A stretch of DNA of 64,000 nt from Telopea speciosissima. Its lineage: Eukaryota > Streptophyta > Magnoliopsida > Proteales > Proteaceae. The stretch is from contig NC_057922.1 in NCBI RefSeq assembly GCF_018873765.1, positions 14,397,563 to 14,461,562 of the forward strand, given 5' to 3'. Of this stretch, positions 12,801 through 23,117 are shown in pieces. Position 1 is the first letter of the stretch, and every line of letters begins with the position of its first letter. The notes under the pieces were generated by a model, which was given only the letters and a program-made list of their open reading frames with translations, had not been told where the DNA came from and made no database searches. The position numbers were made by a program, and so were the translations under genes.

Positions 12801-15800
12801 TTTTGCTTGGTTCTACTTCTCAACATGCCTCTTCTTATTGACCACTTTAACATTAGGGACCTAGCCTTGCAAACAGAAATGTTATGTGTTACCACAAAGA
12901 AAAATCTACTTGATGCTGGCAGGATGATAAAACATATCGGCCTGGAATTCTACCCAAATTGAATAAATAATACTTAGGTCCTGAAAAAATCCAATCGTAA
13001 ACAATACTGTTCTCCAGAGTAGAATTCGATTGTATCCGTCTGGGAATGCCTAGGCATGAATATTGTTTATTCTATCTTTTTCTAAAATTATTCTTGTTGA
13101 TCCTTTTGCAAAAAAAAAAAAGAATCCTAAATATAGGAACTAGCATGTTCAGGATAAAAGTTCAGACATGATCTGTAATCGATGGAGAGGGTGAAGAGAA
13201 AGAGGAGAGAAGATATGATCAGGTATCCACCTGATCTGTAAGGCTGGAATCCACCAGATCAAACTACTGAATCCACAGATGTAACACTCTTGAATCTCAC
13301 AACAGTAAGCCTGAAATCCGCAAACCAGCAAAAGCATAAAGCCTCCATTCCATAGTTGTCAAGGCGTCCAGGCATCCAGGCGCCTTGGGCGCCTTGCATC
13401 CAGGCCCCCTCGAATGCCTTGGATCGCCTAAACAGTGACAACTATGTTCCATTCAATTATCAAAAACTTGTGTAGGCTGTTAGACCTTTACATTTGAAAC
13501 AATATCAGAATCTATTAACCAGAGAAAGAGAGAGAGAGAGAAGAAGAAGAAGAAGAACAGACTGCAGAGAAGACTAACAATTGATAGCTAGGCTTCCCCC
13601 TTTATTTCTATTTAGAACTTTGCTGATCACAAGACTAAGAAAACAACAAGACATCTACTCAAACTAGGAATACAAGGGAATAACATAAGTAACTAGATAA
13701 CATTCTAGGAACCGTAGGATTCAGCTAAAGTCTACAATAGAGGACTCCCCCTATCATGGAACACACCTAACCTATCCCCCGGTTTAATAACATTCTTATG
13801 GAGACTTGTGCTGAACAGACTTAAGACTCTGAAAAGGAAATTGACTCAAATAAGGACTGGACCTATTGGGACCTAATCCATCCTGACTAATAACTATTAA
13901 ATAAATAAAATAAACTCAAAACAGGACCTGTCATGAACAGTAAGTACTGGCTGTCATGTCACAGCTAAGATTGTCATATTGCCAAATTGGCTGTGATGGG
14001 CTATGATGTCACAGTCAGTCTTCAAAAATTCTGCTGGAATGGCCAAAGTTCTGCATAAAATAAAAAATATATATAAAATAATATTAATAATAACTGTAAT
14101 TTTCCAGGAAAATATTTTACGGTGAAACACATGGAGCCTTAATGAATCAAGACCATTCCTGTACCATTGGATTTTGACTAAGAGGGAATCATAGGCATAG
14201 TTCGAGGTCTCGGTCTCAGACATACTTTCTGTCAGGCCAAAAACCGAGTTGTCTCAGTCGAAACCATGTTTTTTTTTTCTTCAAATTTTGGCCCTTGGTT
14301 TCGGGGGCCATATGATCTAATTAAGTCATGAAACTTTCAGGACAGCCTATTTTTGGCTCTATAAACATAGTGGAACCCTTAGATTTTTAAAAATCGTACC
14401 CAAAATGGTAGTTTGACTTAGGACCCTAGGTTGGTAGTGTACGCTGTATATATACACTGATATGGCCTATTCCACACAATCTTTAATATTAGAACACAAA
14501 TAATTCAAGTAAAACAACTTAAATAAGCAATAGGAATGTAAAGACATCAAATCATAAACCATTTCATAAATCATACATCTAACATTGTTCTAAGCTTGTT
14601 TAGGTAAGAAATTTTTTTTGTTGTTGGGGGGGGGGGGGTCTTCACTAACACACGAAACCAGACGAGACAGCCAAGACTTGGTCGAAATTTCGACTGAATC
14701 TCGTCGAGTTATGGTATTTAAGTGACTTGTATCATTTCATCCAAAAAATTAGGTAAAACGAAATTTCGATGAAATGCCGAAATTTCGGTCGAAACAGTGT
14801 AGTTTTTCTATTGTAATATTGGTTGCGAGACCTCGTACTATGGTCATAGACTCATAGGTCTGAGTTTCAAGCCCTAAGGACAGTCCAGATAAACATAAAC
14901 ATATCTTGATTAGAACCTGTTCCAATAAAAGACACCAACAACCAATTTAACTCAACATAAAACAGTGATTTGCTTTTGGTAGAAAACACAACAAAGATTT
15001 AGTGACCAGGAAATCCCTAACTGGTTGTCAAAACCTGTAGAAACGAAGCAATGTAGAACTGTGTAACAACGCAGCGACAGCACAGCATCAACGGCAGCCA
15101 TTGTCAAAACCAAGAGAGGAACATCCATAGACTCCCTAACTCAGGCTTCAAGTCAAATTTCTAATATAAAACCTTCTTTTTGTATAAACCTAAATGGACA
15201 AATTAAAACTGTTGTTGTGTGTTGATGTACATTGTTGTAGCCCTTAACAGCTCGAGCTTTTGGGATGAGTGGTTGTGATATGGTATCAGGGCCAGGAGGT
15301 CGGGTGTTCGATCCCTAGTAAGTGTGGGGGGTTTGTGTTATGTGTTGTTGTGCTCCTTGGTGTCACGTGATGGTGCCATCACATGATGGTGTCCCGTGCA
15401 GAACCGTGTGGTCCTCCACATGCGTTGGGTGTTGTTGTGTGTTGGCATACTTTGTTTAGCCCTTGCTGAACAGCTTGAGCTTTTGGGATGAGCAGTTGTA
15501 ACAAAAACTACTCATCATAAAATATAAAAAAAAGAACTAAATAAAACCTGTTTAGACTTAACTAAAAAATCCTTATCTATTTAGAGACTTAAAAAGTGAC
15601 TCTAAAAGAATCTAAATAGACCTCCTTGTGTTTATGTATAAGATCACCTGACTGAGTTAATTTATGGTTACCTCATTACAAGATAAAGACCCAAAACTTC
15701 TGCCAATCCCCTGAAATACTAATAACTAATGATAAATTTAAAGAAAACTTTCAGCCTATCCCCAGAAACCTTGAACAGGACCCCAAATTGTTCATGCCTC

Positions 15801-18800
15801 CCCTATCTGGATGCACATAACAATTTTCTTTGTGTATGATCCTGCCTCACCACTACCATCTTTTTTCTAATTTGTGATACATCAGTCTTTGATATTGCTC
15901 AGGATGCTGAGTATTGTTGAGGAACACACTTTAGTTATTCTGTTTCTGTGAACAGATTCTATGGATAACCCCCTGCTCCTCCACTTCTTACTACTGAGGG
16001 ATCTGGAAGGAGAGCAACGAATTAAGATATGTTGAACTGATTAGATTGTTTCTTATGGTCTCATCACTGATATGGAGTTGGTGTAAAGTAAGTTGGGTTT
16101 GACCCCACTTTATAGTCATAGAAAGGGAAGATTAATAATAGGGTGTTATGCAACTTTCTCTTGATTAAGGTTTTAAATATATAATTTTTCTATTCAATGT
16201 TTAGTGGATGTGAAGTGGCTGAGTTCAATCCAGGCATACTTAGCAAAAGAAAGGATGGAAAAAAGAAAAACAAAAGAAGGGACGGAAATTCCAACTCTTC
16301 TGCTACTGACTCAGAAAATGAATAAGTTGGTCCATAACTATATAAGCTTCTAAAACTTATTTGAGCATCCCTTGCAACACTATACATGAGATTTTTTTTT
16401 TCAATAACCAATGAAAAGTATATTTTTCTTGTTTCATCAGTTCTCTATCCCGATGTTCCATTTTACTTGTTTTTAGCTGATTAGATTGTACATCCACAAT
16501 TTTAGTCCCAGATATTGGAACTTTGTTCATTTTCTCTGTAATACCAGGAACATATTATTGTTGGGATGATTAAAATTGTTCCACTGGTCGTGTTGCTTGT
16601 TCACTTCATGTATGACAATACACATTGAAGTACTCAAGTCTTCGGACAATATGTGCAAAATTATTATTATTATTATTATGTTCTTTTTTCGGGTTCTTTA
16701 TTGGACAAAAACTCTTGGCTCCCGCAGGTGTTTATTATGGGGTATGGAAATATTGGGATTGATTTAGCAAAACGCTTGCGACCGTTCGGTGTAAAAATCC
16801 TCGCTACGAAACGGAGTTGGGCCTCAGATTTGCCTGTTTCTTGTCAACCAAATGGTATGCTAGAAATACTCATTGAATTACAGCAAGATTATGTTGTGGA
16901 AGCCTGCCTTATTCATTATCATATTGATTCTTGTGCTGGCTTTGCAGAAGTCAGAAACCAAAGTGATACTATTAATGATCTTGTTGATAAGAAGGGTGGT
17001 CCAGAAGATTTTTTTGATTTTGCCAGTGAAGCTGACATAGTTGTAACTTGCTTGGCTTTGAATAGTGAAACGGTCATTCTCAGATGCTCTTGTCAAATTT
17101 TGTTTGGTGTAGTTGTACATTTATACCTTTTTTCCTTCTGACACCAAGCCACATTTGTTGGCTGTTTTGACATTCAGGCTGGCATAGTCAACCATAAATT
17201 TCTCTCATCAATGAAACAGGTCTGTTTTTTTGTTCTTCTTTAGAAAGCCTACTCTCTCTCTCTTCTGTCATTTTTCCTTCTATCTTCTTTCTTTTTAGTA
17301 TATTATTTTTGCCTCTTAAAGGAGGAGCACAAAAAATGCAGTAAACTACTAGTAGACTGTTATAAGTAATAAACGTTTAGATAATGAAGTTTCAGCTAGT
17401 AAAATTTTAATAAAACCCAAACAAAACTATATCTGAAAGACTTCTCTTCATGCATCCGTAGTCTTCATCTTCTGCCAAACTCCCTACGTGGGCAATGGGC
17501 CACACACCATCTTGACAGTGCCAAATGAGTATATTAGAATTAGAGTTCAAACCTTGGTGCCTTCTTTTATACATTGAGCCCATGCTTTCCAATCTCCATC
17601 ATATAGGTAGCACTGCCAAACGACGTGTGTTATTCATTTTTACTAGGTTTATTAGTTTCTATGTATTTATGTTCCCATCTGTCACTCATTACATCTTAAC
17701 CACAAAAATTATTATTAAAGCAAGCAATGGTTGGAACGACACATGTAGACCATGATTTGGTCTGCATGTGATTCTTCCAGAAGCCTTCCAAGCAGCTGCC
17801 ATCATAGTCTGATGCAGTGGTGCTATCATAGTTGAACTGGCATGACCCGATCTAGAAACCCAGACTGAGACTAACCAGTCCCAAAACTGGCTTTTGGTCC
17901 AAAGGGGGTTGGTAGTAGATGGAATTGTAATCTTTTATTTTATTAAGGGTTAGGAAATTCACTTCTTAAGGATCCAATTGATAAGATAATGACTTCCAAA
18001 GGGATATCAGATATTTCTACACGTCTATGTTTTTTGGTAAATTTCTACATGTCTATGCTGTATTAGGAATCGTAACATACTACATCTTCAAGTGTGAGCA
18101 TGGATAAAAAATTGTACTCCTGCCCATTTAAAATTTATGTTCCTATGTTCATGCATATTTACTTCAACGCTCTTCTAACAATTTCTGTTTGCTTCCAAGG
18201 GTGCTCTTTTGGTAAATATTGCTCGAGGAGGCATCCTGGACTATCAAGCTGTTGTTTCTCACCTGGAATCAGGTCATTTGGGAGGCTTAGGTATTGATGT
18301 TGCTTGGTCCGAGCCATTTGATCCAGATGATCCAATTCTAAAGTTCCAGAATGTTTTGATCACACCTCACATAGGTGGGGTTTCAGAATTTGCTTACAGA
18401 GCAATGTCAAAGGTACCTTAAGCAAACATCTCAAAGCTTTGGTTGTGGTTATGACTAATTTAATTTGGTTTAATTTACCATTGTTTGGTCATGATGGAAT
18501 CATGGACATAGAACTGTTAGAAAAAAGAAATGGTTCAGCACTTCAGCCTTAAGAATTGTAGACTTGTAGTTCTCTTATTAATATATTTTTGTTTTGCTTT
18601 CTATTAAAAAACAAAAGACTTTAGACTTATAGTTGATGCCTGAAGATAGAGTTTTGGACTGAACACACTGTCTGCCTTTTCCATTTACATCAGTTTCTTT
18701 CTTTTCTATCGAGGACTACCAACTTTCTATCCTCCTAGAGGCTTGAATGATGATTTGACTATTTTCTCTACTTATTAAGTCTCTGCAACTCTTGTTATGG

Positions 18801-20654
18801 CATAAGACAATGCAGCATGACTGGTGTCTGGTGAAGTTTTTGCAGAAACACAGCATGCACTTGTACTCTGTGGATGCATATCCAAAAATATTGAAGGACT
18901 AGCAACTTAATGTGGGTTCTTAAAAACATTAGTTGTAGAAAGTGTAACTAGATTATTAGATATTAATATTAATAGGCATTCAGCTAGCTTCCCTTCTTAA
19001 CCCAAACGTCCAGGTTTAAGTTTTCATATGATGCACTTGAATCAACATGTCTGATATGAACCGTTGAACTGATGGGCCACCTCTTTCACTAATGATGAGA
19101 AGTAATTCTGATTAGGAGTGGCAATTGGGACACGTTTACCCACCTTGTACATCTCTAGTTTGGGAGATAAGGATAAGGACATCATACCCTACAAGAAAAT
19201 GGGGAGAGTAAGGGTAAACTGCTTCACCTGTCTAGCTAAACAGGGAGGGTAAGGATCTCCCAGTTCACTTGTGTAGGCTCTAAATAGGAATAGTTAGATA
19301 ATTTCACAGCACAACCAAACCCCCCCCCTCCTGGTGTCCCCCCCCCCCCCCTAAAAAAAAAACAAATCCCATCTGTGGGTTTAAGCCTATAGCCTATTCG
19401 GAATCCCCCATTCAGTGGTTAAAAGAATATTTTTTCACAAAAAGTTTCGAGATATTTCATTTTATTACTGTGAGAATCAATCCTACTTCTTCTGGTCCTG
19501 GTGTTTCCGCACTTGAAGAAAAAACCTAGGGTGTATCCCTCAAATCATTGTTCTGGTACTGGTAATGGATGTAGCCTTTCCCTCCGGCAAGATGCCTAAT
19601 ATATACAATGCTTTGTGTGGGTTTGGAGTTTTATTAACAATTTGCTTGTGTAGGCAGGAACCTGGTATGTTCTGAATCCCAACATAAGGAATTAAAAAAG
19701 AAAAAAGTTTAACAAAGATGTGAATTAGGAAGGTTTGGTCGTCAAAATATGAATCGGAGACTGAATCTTGAGGCTTTACAAGCCGGGCTGAGGGGATTTT
19801 TAATGCCCACCCTAGGGCAGATCATTACCTCACCATATAGGGTGAGTGTAAAGAACCCCCCAACCCCATAGAGGGTAAGGCTAAAGCCATTACCCAACCC
19901 TACCCTCCTCAATTCTCGTTGCCACTCCTAATCCTATCATTTTCTCTCTCCATGGACTATCCTTCTGGTTATGCCTTTCTGTCAGGGTGAAATATTAGCG
20001 CTTTCTGTACTCATCTAACTAGTCTACATGTTGTGATTCCATTGTGACAGGAGGTGTTGATGCAGGACAGCCTATGGATTTAGATTTCTTTGGCTGGACT
20101 ACAGGGGAGTTGTAGGAAAGTTAAAGACTGGTTAGGGTTTTAACAAATAGAAGAGATTACAACCACTAAACTGTAGGGAGTGTGAATGGTACCTATAAAC
20201 TGTAGCTTTGAGAAAGAAGAGATGACCTTGCAAGCACAACTCATTTTTTTAATGGTAATCAGAACATAAATTGCCTACATATTCTTAACCACCAAATGTT
20301 GTGACAAGGACAAGTTATTTATTGCATACATGGTAAGGATGTTCCAGATCAGAATGTTCTGTAGCTTGTAGATTGATTCTCCATTTTGTAAGCTTCATCT
20401 AGAAGATCTCCTGCCTGTAAGCACCTGTGGAGACTAGTTTATTTTCTATAGATATCTTAGGTGAAAGCCATGGTTTGTGGGCACTAGCATCCATGTTTGA
20501 CATACGACTGGTATGCCATTTGGCTTCCATTTTATGTGAAAGATCAATTCTCTCCCCTTACTTGCCTCTGCATTGATGTCCGCAGGTGGTTGGTGATGTT
20601 GCCCTACAACTTCATGCTGGGACTCCATTGACAGGAATAGAGTTTGTGAACTGA
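3876..20654 (+). CDS. D-isomer-specific 2-hydroxyacid dehydrogenase (At1g72190-like)
   Basis: Ten exons: 3876-3964, 6100-6238, 7699-7843, 8007-8134, 9428-9499, 16728-16854, 16948-17072, 17178-17219, 18200-18412 and 20586-20654. All junctions are GT-AG and the phases agree, giving 1149 nt and 382 residues. An in-frame ATG at 3849 would add nine residues. The order is a substrate-domain N-terminus ([11 protein letters not shown]), then [30 protein letters not shown], the Rossmann motif GYGNIG (exon 6), the catalytic Arg in NIARGG, the catalytic Glu in WSEPFDP and the catalytic His in TPHIGG. All key residues of the D-2-hydroxyacid dehydrogenase fold are present, so it should be an active NAD(P)-dependent 2-oxoacid reductase/hydroxyacid oxidase. 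The substrate is not known. The N-terminal extension before MAENGVNS may be a targeting sequence. The gene spans 17 kb because of repeat-filled introns. Confidence 0.93.
3965..6099 (+). other. Dehydrogenase intron 1 with homopolymers and a dispersed repeat
   Basis: A 2.1-kb intron with no gene. It holds a T12-G11 homopolymer junction (4111-4133), a (TG)n microsatellite near 4270-4290, a run of about 16 Gs (5259-5274), a run of about 15 Cs (5935-5949) and the dispersed repeat at about 5450-5640. Confidence 0.7.
5450..5640 (-). repeat. Dispersed repeat, copy 1 (homologue at 38930-39125)
   Basis: In the + direction this reads 'gcggttcctatgcc' ... 'gtgcaggggctacatgacc' ... 'ttctcttgccc'. The reverse complement of 38930-39125 reads 'tggttcctagaccc' ... 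'gtgcaggggccacgtgac' ... 'atctcttgccc' in the same order and spacing. The two copies are in opposite orientation and strongly diverged. No terminal repeats were recognised, so the class is open; a fragment of an LTR or a non-autonomous element is possible. Confidence 0.6.
6239..7698 (+). other. Dehydrogenase intron 2, nothing recognised
   Basis: A 1.46-kb T-rich intron. No coding sequence, clear terminal repeats or RNA gene was seen. Confidence 0.6.
8468..8759 (-). mobile_element. TRIM-type miniature LTR retrotransposon, copy 1
   Basis: Two 68-bp direct repeats (8468-8535 and 8692-8759) start TGTTCGCTAC, end ATCAACA or GTCAACA, and flank about 156 bp of non-coding DNA. On the minus strand the upstream repeat is followed at once by TGGGTATTAGAGCAGGGAGG, which resembles the initiator-Met-tRNA primer-binding site (TGGTATCAGAGC). 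Total length is 292 bp, the size class of the smallest known plant TRIM/SMART elements. It is an old fossil with no protein. No clean 5-bp target duplication is visible. It lies in intron 4 of the dehydrogenase gene, antisense to it. Confidence 0.75.
8936..8993. repeat. Perfect 14-bp inverted repeat (hairpin)
   Basis: AGAGAGGGTTCCCT at 8936-8949 and AGGGAACCCTCTCT at 8980-8993 are exact reverse complements, separated by 30 bp. They lie in intron 4 of the dehydrogenase. This could be a remnant of a small inverted-repeat element; no target duplication was seen. Confidence 0.6.
9818..9882 (-). repeat. Dispersed repeat fragment, homologue at 21940-22005
   Basis: The words 'gggaaacca', 'gggagatcgattgcag/aggagatcgattgcag' and a preceding 'cgacctc/caacctc' occur in the same order here and, reversed, at 21940-22005. 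The two copies lie in opposite orientation in and beyond the same gene. Too little is conserved to assign a class. Confidence 0.5.
10508..10552. repeat. Inverted pair of near-palindromic 19-mers
   Basis: ACTGTTCACATGAACAGTA at 10508-10526 is itself almost palindromic. Its exact reverse complement recurs at 10533-10551 after a 6-bp spacer. The DNA could therefore form either two small hairpins or one larger one. Confidence 0.6.
13352..13445. mobile_element. Small MITE with ATAGTTGTCA ends, copy 1
   Basis: The ends are ATAGTTGTCAAGGC and, reversed, ATAGTTGTCACTG. The interior is rich in 'ggcgcc', 'ccaggc' and 'ccttgg'. A second copy at 30329-30450 has the same kind of ends and a perfect 9-bp target duplication. 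Here the flanks share only TCCATTC, so the target duplication is degraded. Its position is intron 5 of the dehydrogenase. Confidence 0.6.
14196..14842. mobile_element. TIR element with 'cgaaatttcg' repeats
   Basis: The left end CATAGTTCGAGGTCTCGG matches the reverse complement of the right end, CATAGTACGAGGTCTCGC. Inside are several 'gaaatttcg' and 'cgaaatttcgac' words. Flanks share TCATAG. There is no coding capacity; it is probably a non-autonomous DNA transposon (superfamily uncertain). A run of 13 Gs is at 14626-14638. Confidence 0.5.
15210..15503 (+). mobile_element. TRIM-type miniature LTR retrotransposon, copy 2
   Basis: Direct repeats at 15210-15280 and 15430-15503 both begin TGTTGTTGTGTGTTG and share 'cagctcgagcttttgggatg' or 'cagcttgagcttttgggatg'. 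The first is followed by TGGTATCAGGGCCAGGAGG, a primer-binding-site-like sequence for initiator Met tRNA. A perfect 5-bp target duplication AAAAC lies at 15205-15209 and 15504-15508. At 294 bp with no protein, it belongs with the copy at 8468-8759, which lies in the opposite orientation in intron 4 of the same gene. Element boundaries look whole; age is moderate, since the two repeats differ at many positions. Confidence 0.8.
19113..19930. mobile_element. hAT-type non-autonomous transposon (818 bp)
   Basis: TAGGAGTGGCAATTGGGA at the left end matches the reverse complement of the right end, TAGGAGTGGCAACGAGAA. Such 'TAGGRGTGGCAA' ends are typical of plant hAT elements. The interior has two long C-runs (19320-19328 and 19338-19351) and no transposase. 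The 8-bp flanks do not match cleanly. It lies in the last intron of the dehydrogenase. Confidence 0.55.
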
Positions 20655-22375
20655 AGTTCAAATGGTTCCAGAAGATTTCAATTCGAAGGCCTAGTTATTT
20701 ATGCAGTTAAAATCTAGCAGAGTATGGAGGCAGGTCTTTTATGAGCCATTTTTCCATCGTTTGTTATGATTTAGTTACTTGGAATTGTATCACTACACTT
20801 TCCTACTGAAAAAAATTAGCCGCTACACTATAGATGGTCTTTTGAATCTTGTACCATGGGTATCAAGGATTGAATTTGATGAAATAATTTGCATTGGTTA
20901 GGTATTACGAACTATCATCTTTTTGTGTGTGTGGAAACAGCTCCCTCTCTGTGAAAGAAGGGGTAAGACTGCATATATTGTGACACTCCCTAGATCCCGC
21001 AGTGGCAGGAGCCTCGTGCACTGGGTATGTCTATTTTTTTATATATATATAGAAAAGGGTGTAAAATATGATAGAGTGGGCAGAAAGTGACAATTCGGCA
21101 ACGTAATTATAGAGATGGATTCAGCTAATGAATTAGGATGGATGAAAGATCCCACAAGCAAACAGTGGATGTTTCGACATCACGTCATACAAATCAGATT
21201 CCCTCATTTCCTAGTTGAATCGTTCATTCCAATGAAACATAACAATGTAGTCAATGAGTGCAGATGACCTAGCTAGCAAAACAAGCTTCCTGTCCTCTGA
21301 TTTTTTATTTGTTCTGGTATTACTTTGCAAGCTGTGCTCTCTAAAGAAAACTTAAATGTTTTGTTACCTGTTATTCTTTGTGAGTGATTGAAGTCCATTT
21401 CCCACTGCTTCTCCTTTTCCCTGTAGGAGATTTAAATTCAAAAAAAAAAAAAAAAAAAACATTTGCAAATCTATCTATTTTGATAAGTTTCAGGCCCAAG
21501 TACATTTTCCCATGTCTAGATATAATTATGTAAAGGGATTTTCTTATTGACTTCTCATATGAGAAGTCAAATAATTTGTAACTTTACTTTTTTTATCCTT
21601 TTAGGTTAATAAATTTTTTCTAATGAAGGTAAATAATGTCATTTCATATGTGTACTAAAAAAATATGCAAGACCATGGCAACTTTTAATAATGCCTCCTA
21701 CTACATTTGTGAAGACCTAGAGAGCATCCTAAACAACTGAATCTGCTGTTGCTGTCTAGAGGCAAAGAAGACCACTTTCCACACTTACGGCTGCATCAGT
21801 TCCTTATTCACTGCTGCTGGTTCGAAGGTCTTGATCTCAGCACTCTTCCTCCCAATCAGAGTGATACTTGGAGGACAGCTTCAGGCCCCTAAGGAGCCCA
21901 ATAGACCTCAGTCTTGAACCTGCGTGCTGCTGTTCCTTTCATTGTATCGATCTTGCTGCAATCGATCTCCCGTTGGTTTCCCTGATTCGAGGTTGACTTT
22001 TGCATTATGCAGTGTCAGGATTACCTCAATCCAACCCAACTTGTGGATCCAAAATAAAGATGTAATACGTCCTGAGAAATAAACAAAGAAACATACATGA
22101 TCTTAGCAGCAAAAAGACCCAGCCACCCGCAGGGGGCGAGGGGAGAAAGAATACTAATCCAAGGCTTAACTAAGGAGAAGGCACATGTATCAAAAGTGAC
22201 TTTGTTTCCTGCTTGTAAGAGACTCAACAAGGCTAGATCGGTGATGTACTCAGATGACAGAACTTAACCAAGATAACAGAAACATGTTTGTTTAAACCTG
22301 TAGGAACGACTATGCAGTATGTGCTGATATTCATGAAACCCCCCCATTTTGACATTTCAAATCACAAAATAAAAT
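20655..22375. other. Intergenic region downstream of the dehydrogenase
   Basis: This contains the dehydrogenase 3'UTR, a low-complexity stretch (about 21040-21055, TA-rich; A-run near 21440), the 24-bp perfect palindrome at 21547-21570 and the repeat fragment at 21940-22005. I see no gene. Confidence 0.6.
21547..21570. repeat. 24-bp perfect palindrome
   Basis: The sequence is TTGACTTCTCAT followed directly by its exact reverse complement ATGAGAAGTCAA, with no spacer. It is set in AT-rich intergenic DNA. No terminal repeats extend the symmetry further, so it may be the core of a worn MITE. Confidence 0.7.
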
Positions 22376-22544
22376 GGGAAAAAGTTCTTTGACCGGGAGT
22401 GTGGCCTACGCCAACACTCCCATGAGTCTATCTCTCTCCTCCCTATATGAAAAGACACCTCTGCCCCCTTGTTTTAAGGAGGAGAGAGATAGACACATGG
22501 GAGTGCTGGCGTAGGCCACACTCCCGTACAGAAAACTGCTTCCC
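22376..22544. mobile_element. 169-bp MULE-type MITE with perfect 9-bp target duplication
   Basis: The left arm (GGGAAAAAGTTCTTTGACC, then 'gggagtgtggcctacgcca') pairs with the right arm (reverse complement GGGAAGCAGTTTTCTGTAC, then 'gggagtgtggcctacgcca') over about 65 bp, so nearly the whole element is a hairpin. AAATAAAAT stands at 22367-22375 and again at 22545-22553. Nine-base duplications are diagnostic of Mutator-like elements. Confidence 0.85.
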
Positions 22545-23117
22545 AAATAAAATATAGTCAACTTCAGTGCACCAATTAGAAATAAAATATCGAACTTATA
22601 ATGTACCTTACTTTTGGACGGGTACTTGTTCACTGAAGGTTCTGACTTGGAGTGTGAGGAAGCAGATTGAGGATGGGACAATGCTGCATGCTGGATCAAT
22701 GTGTCCACCGGTACTGTCATGTACCATTGGAGAGTTGCACATACCACTCTACCTTATACTGCAATGCAGATGCCAACTCAACTGAGTGAAGATGGTGAAT
22801 ACAAGTTCTTGTTCTATCTGCCTATAAATGGGGAGAACAGTTAAATCATAGCCTTAGCACTACAGTAAAGCATGTGCCAAGAGGTGCACAAGGACCCTAC
22901 TATCCAAGGCTCACAACAAGAGAAAAGTTGCACATTGGTTGTAAACTAGAAGATTATTTTTCTGGATCTTTACCCCTACTTGTCCCAGCAGTGCAAAAGA
23001 GTTTGACAGAAGAGAGGACTGATTACTATTACAGCAAATCCTCCTGGGTGAACCTATAGAATAAGGACCTATCTGACCATTACTTCAGCAACTTCAATTA
23101 GAAGATATAGTTTGACC
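22545..23117. other. Downstream region of the PPR gene
   Basis: 570 bp that should include the 3'UTR of the minus-strand PPR gene. No gene or repeat was recognised. Confidence 0.5.

Larger units (their letters stand above)
9500..16727 (+). other. Dehydrogenase intron 5, 7.2-kb repeat sink
   Basis: The largest intron of the gene. No host exon is missing, because the protein joins in phase across it (KT to VFIMGYG). Recognisable content is listed separately: a repeat at 9818-9882, an inverted pair at 10508-10552, a MITE at 13352-13445, a TIR element at 14196-14842 and a TRIM at 15210-15503. A purine-rich (GA)n/(GAA)n stretch lies near 13525-13555. The rest is AT-rich DNA in which I see no gene. 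Confidence 0.7.

Noticed and set aside
12627-12962. 111-codon open frame ([15 protein letters not shown]...) in the dehydrogenase intron 5
   Set aside because: No recognisable domain, poor codon bias and an internal near-repeat ([16 protein letters not shown]) in repeat-derived DNA; a chance frame.
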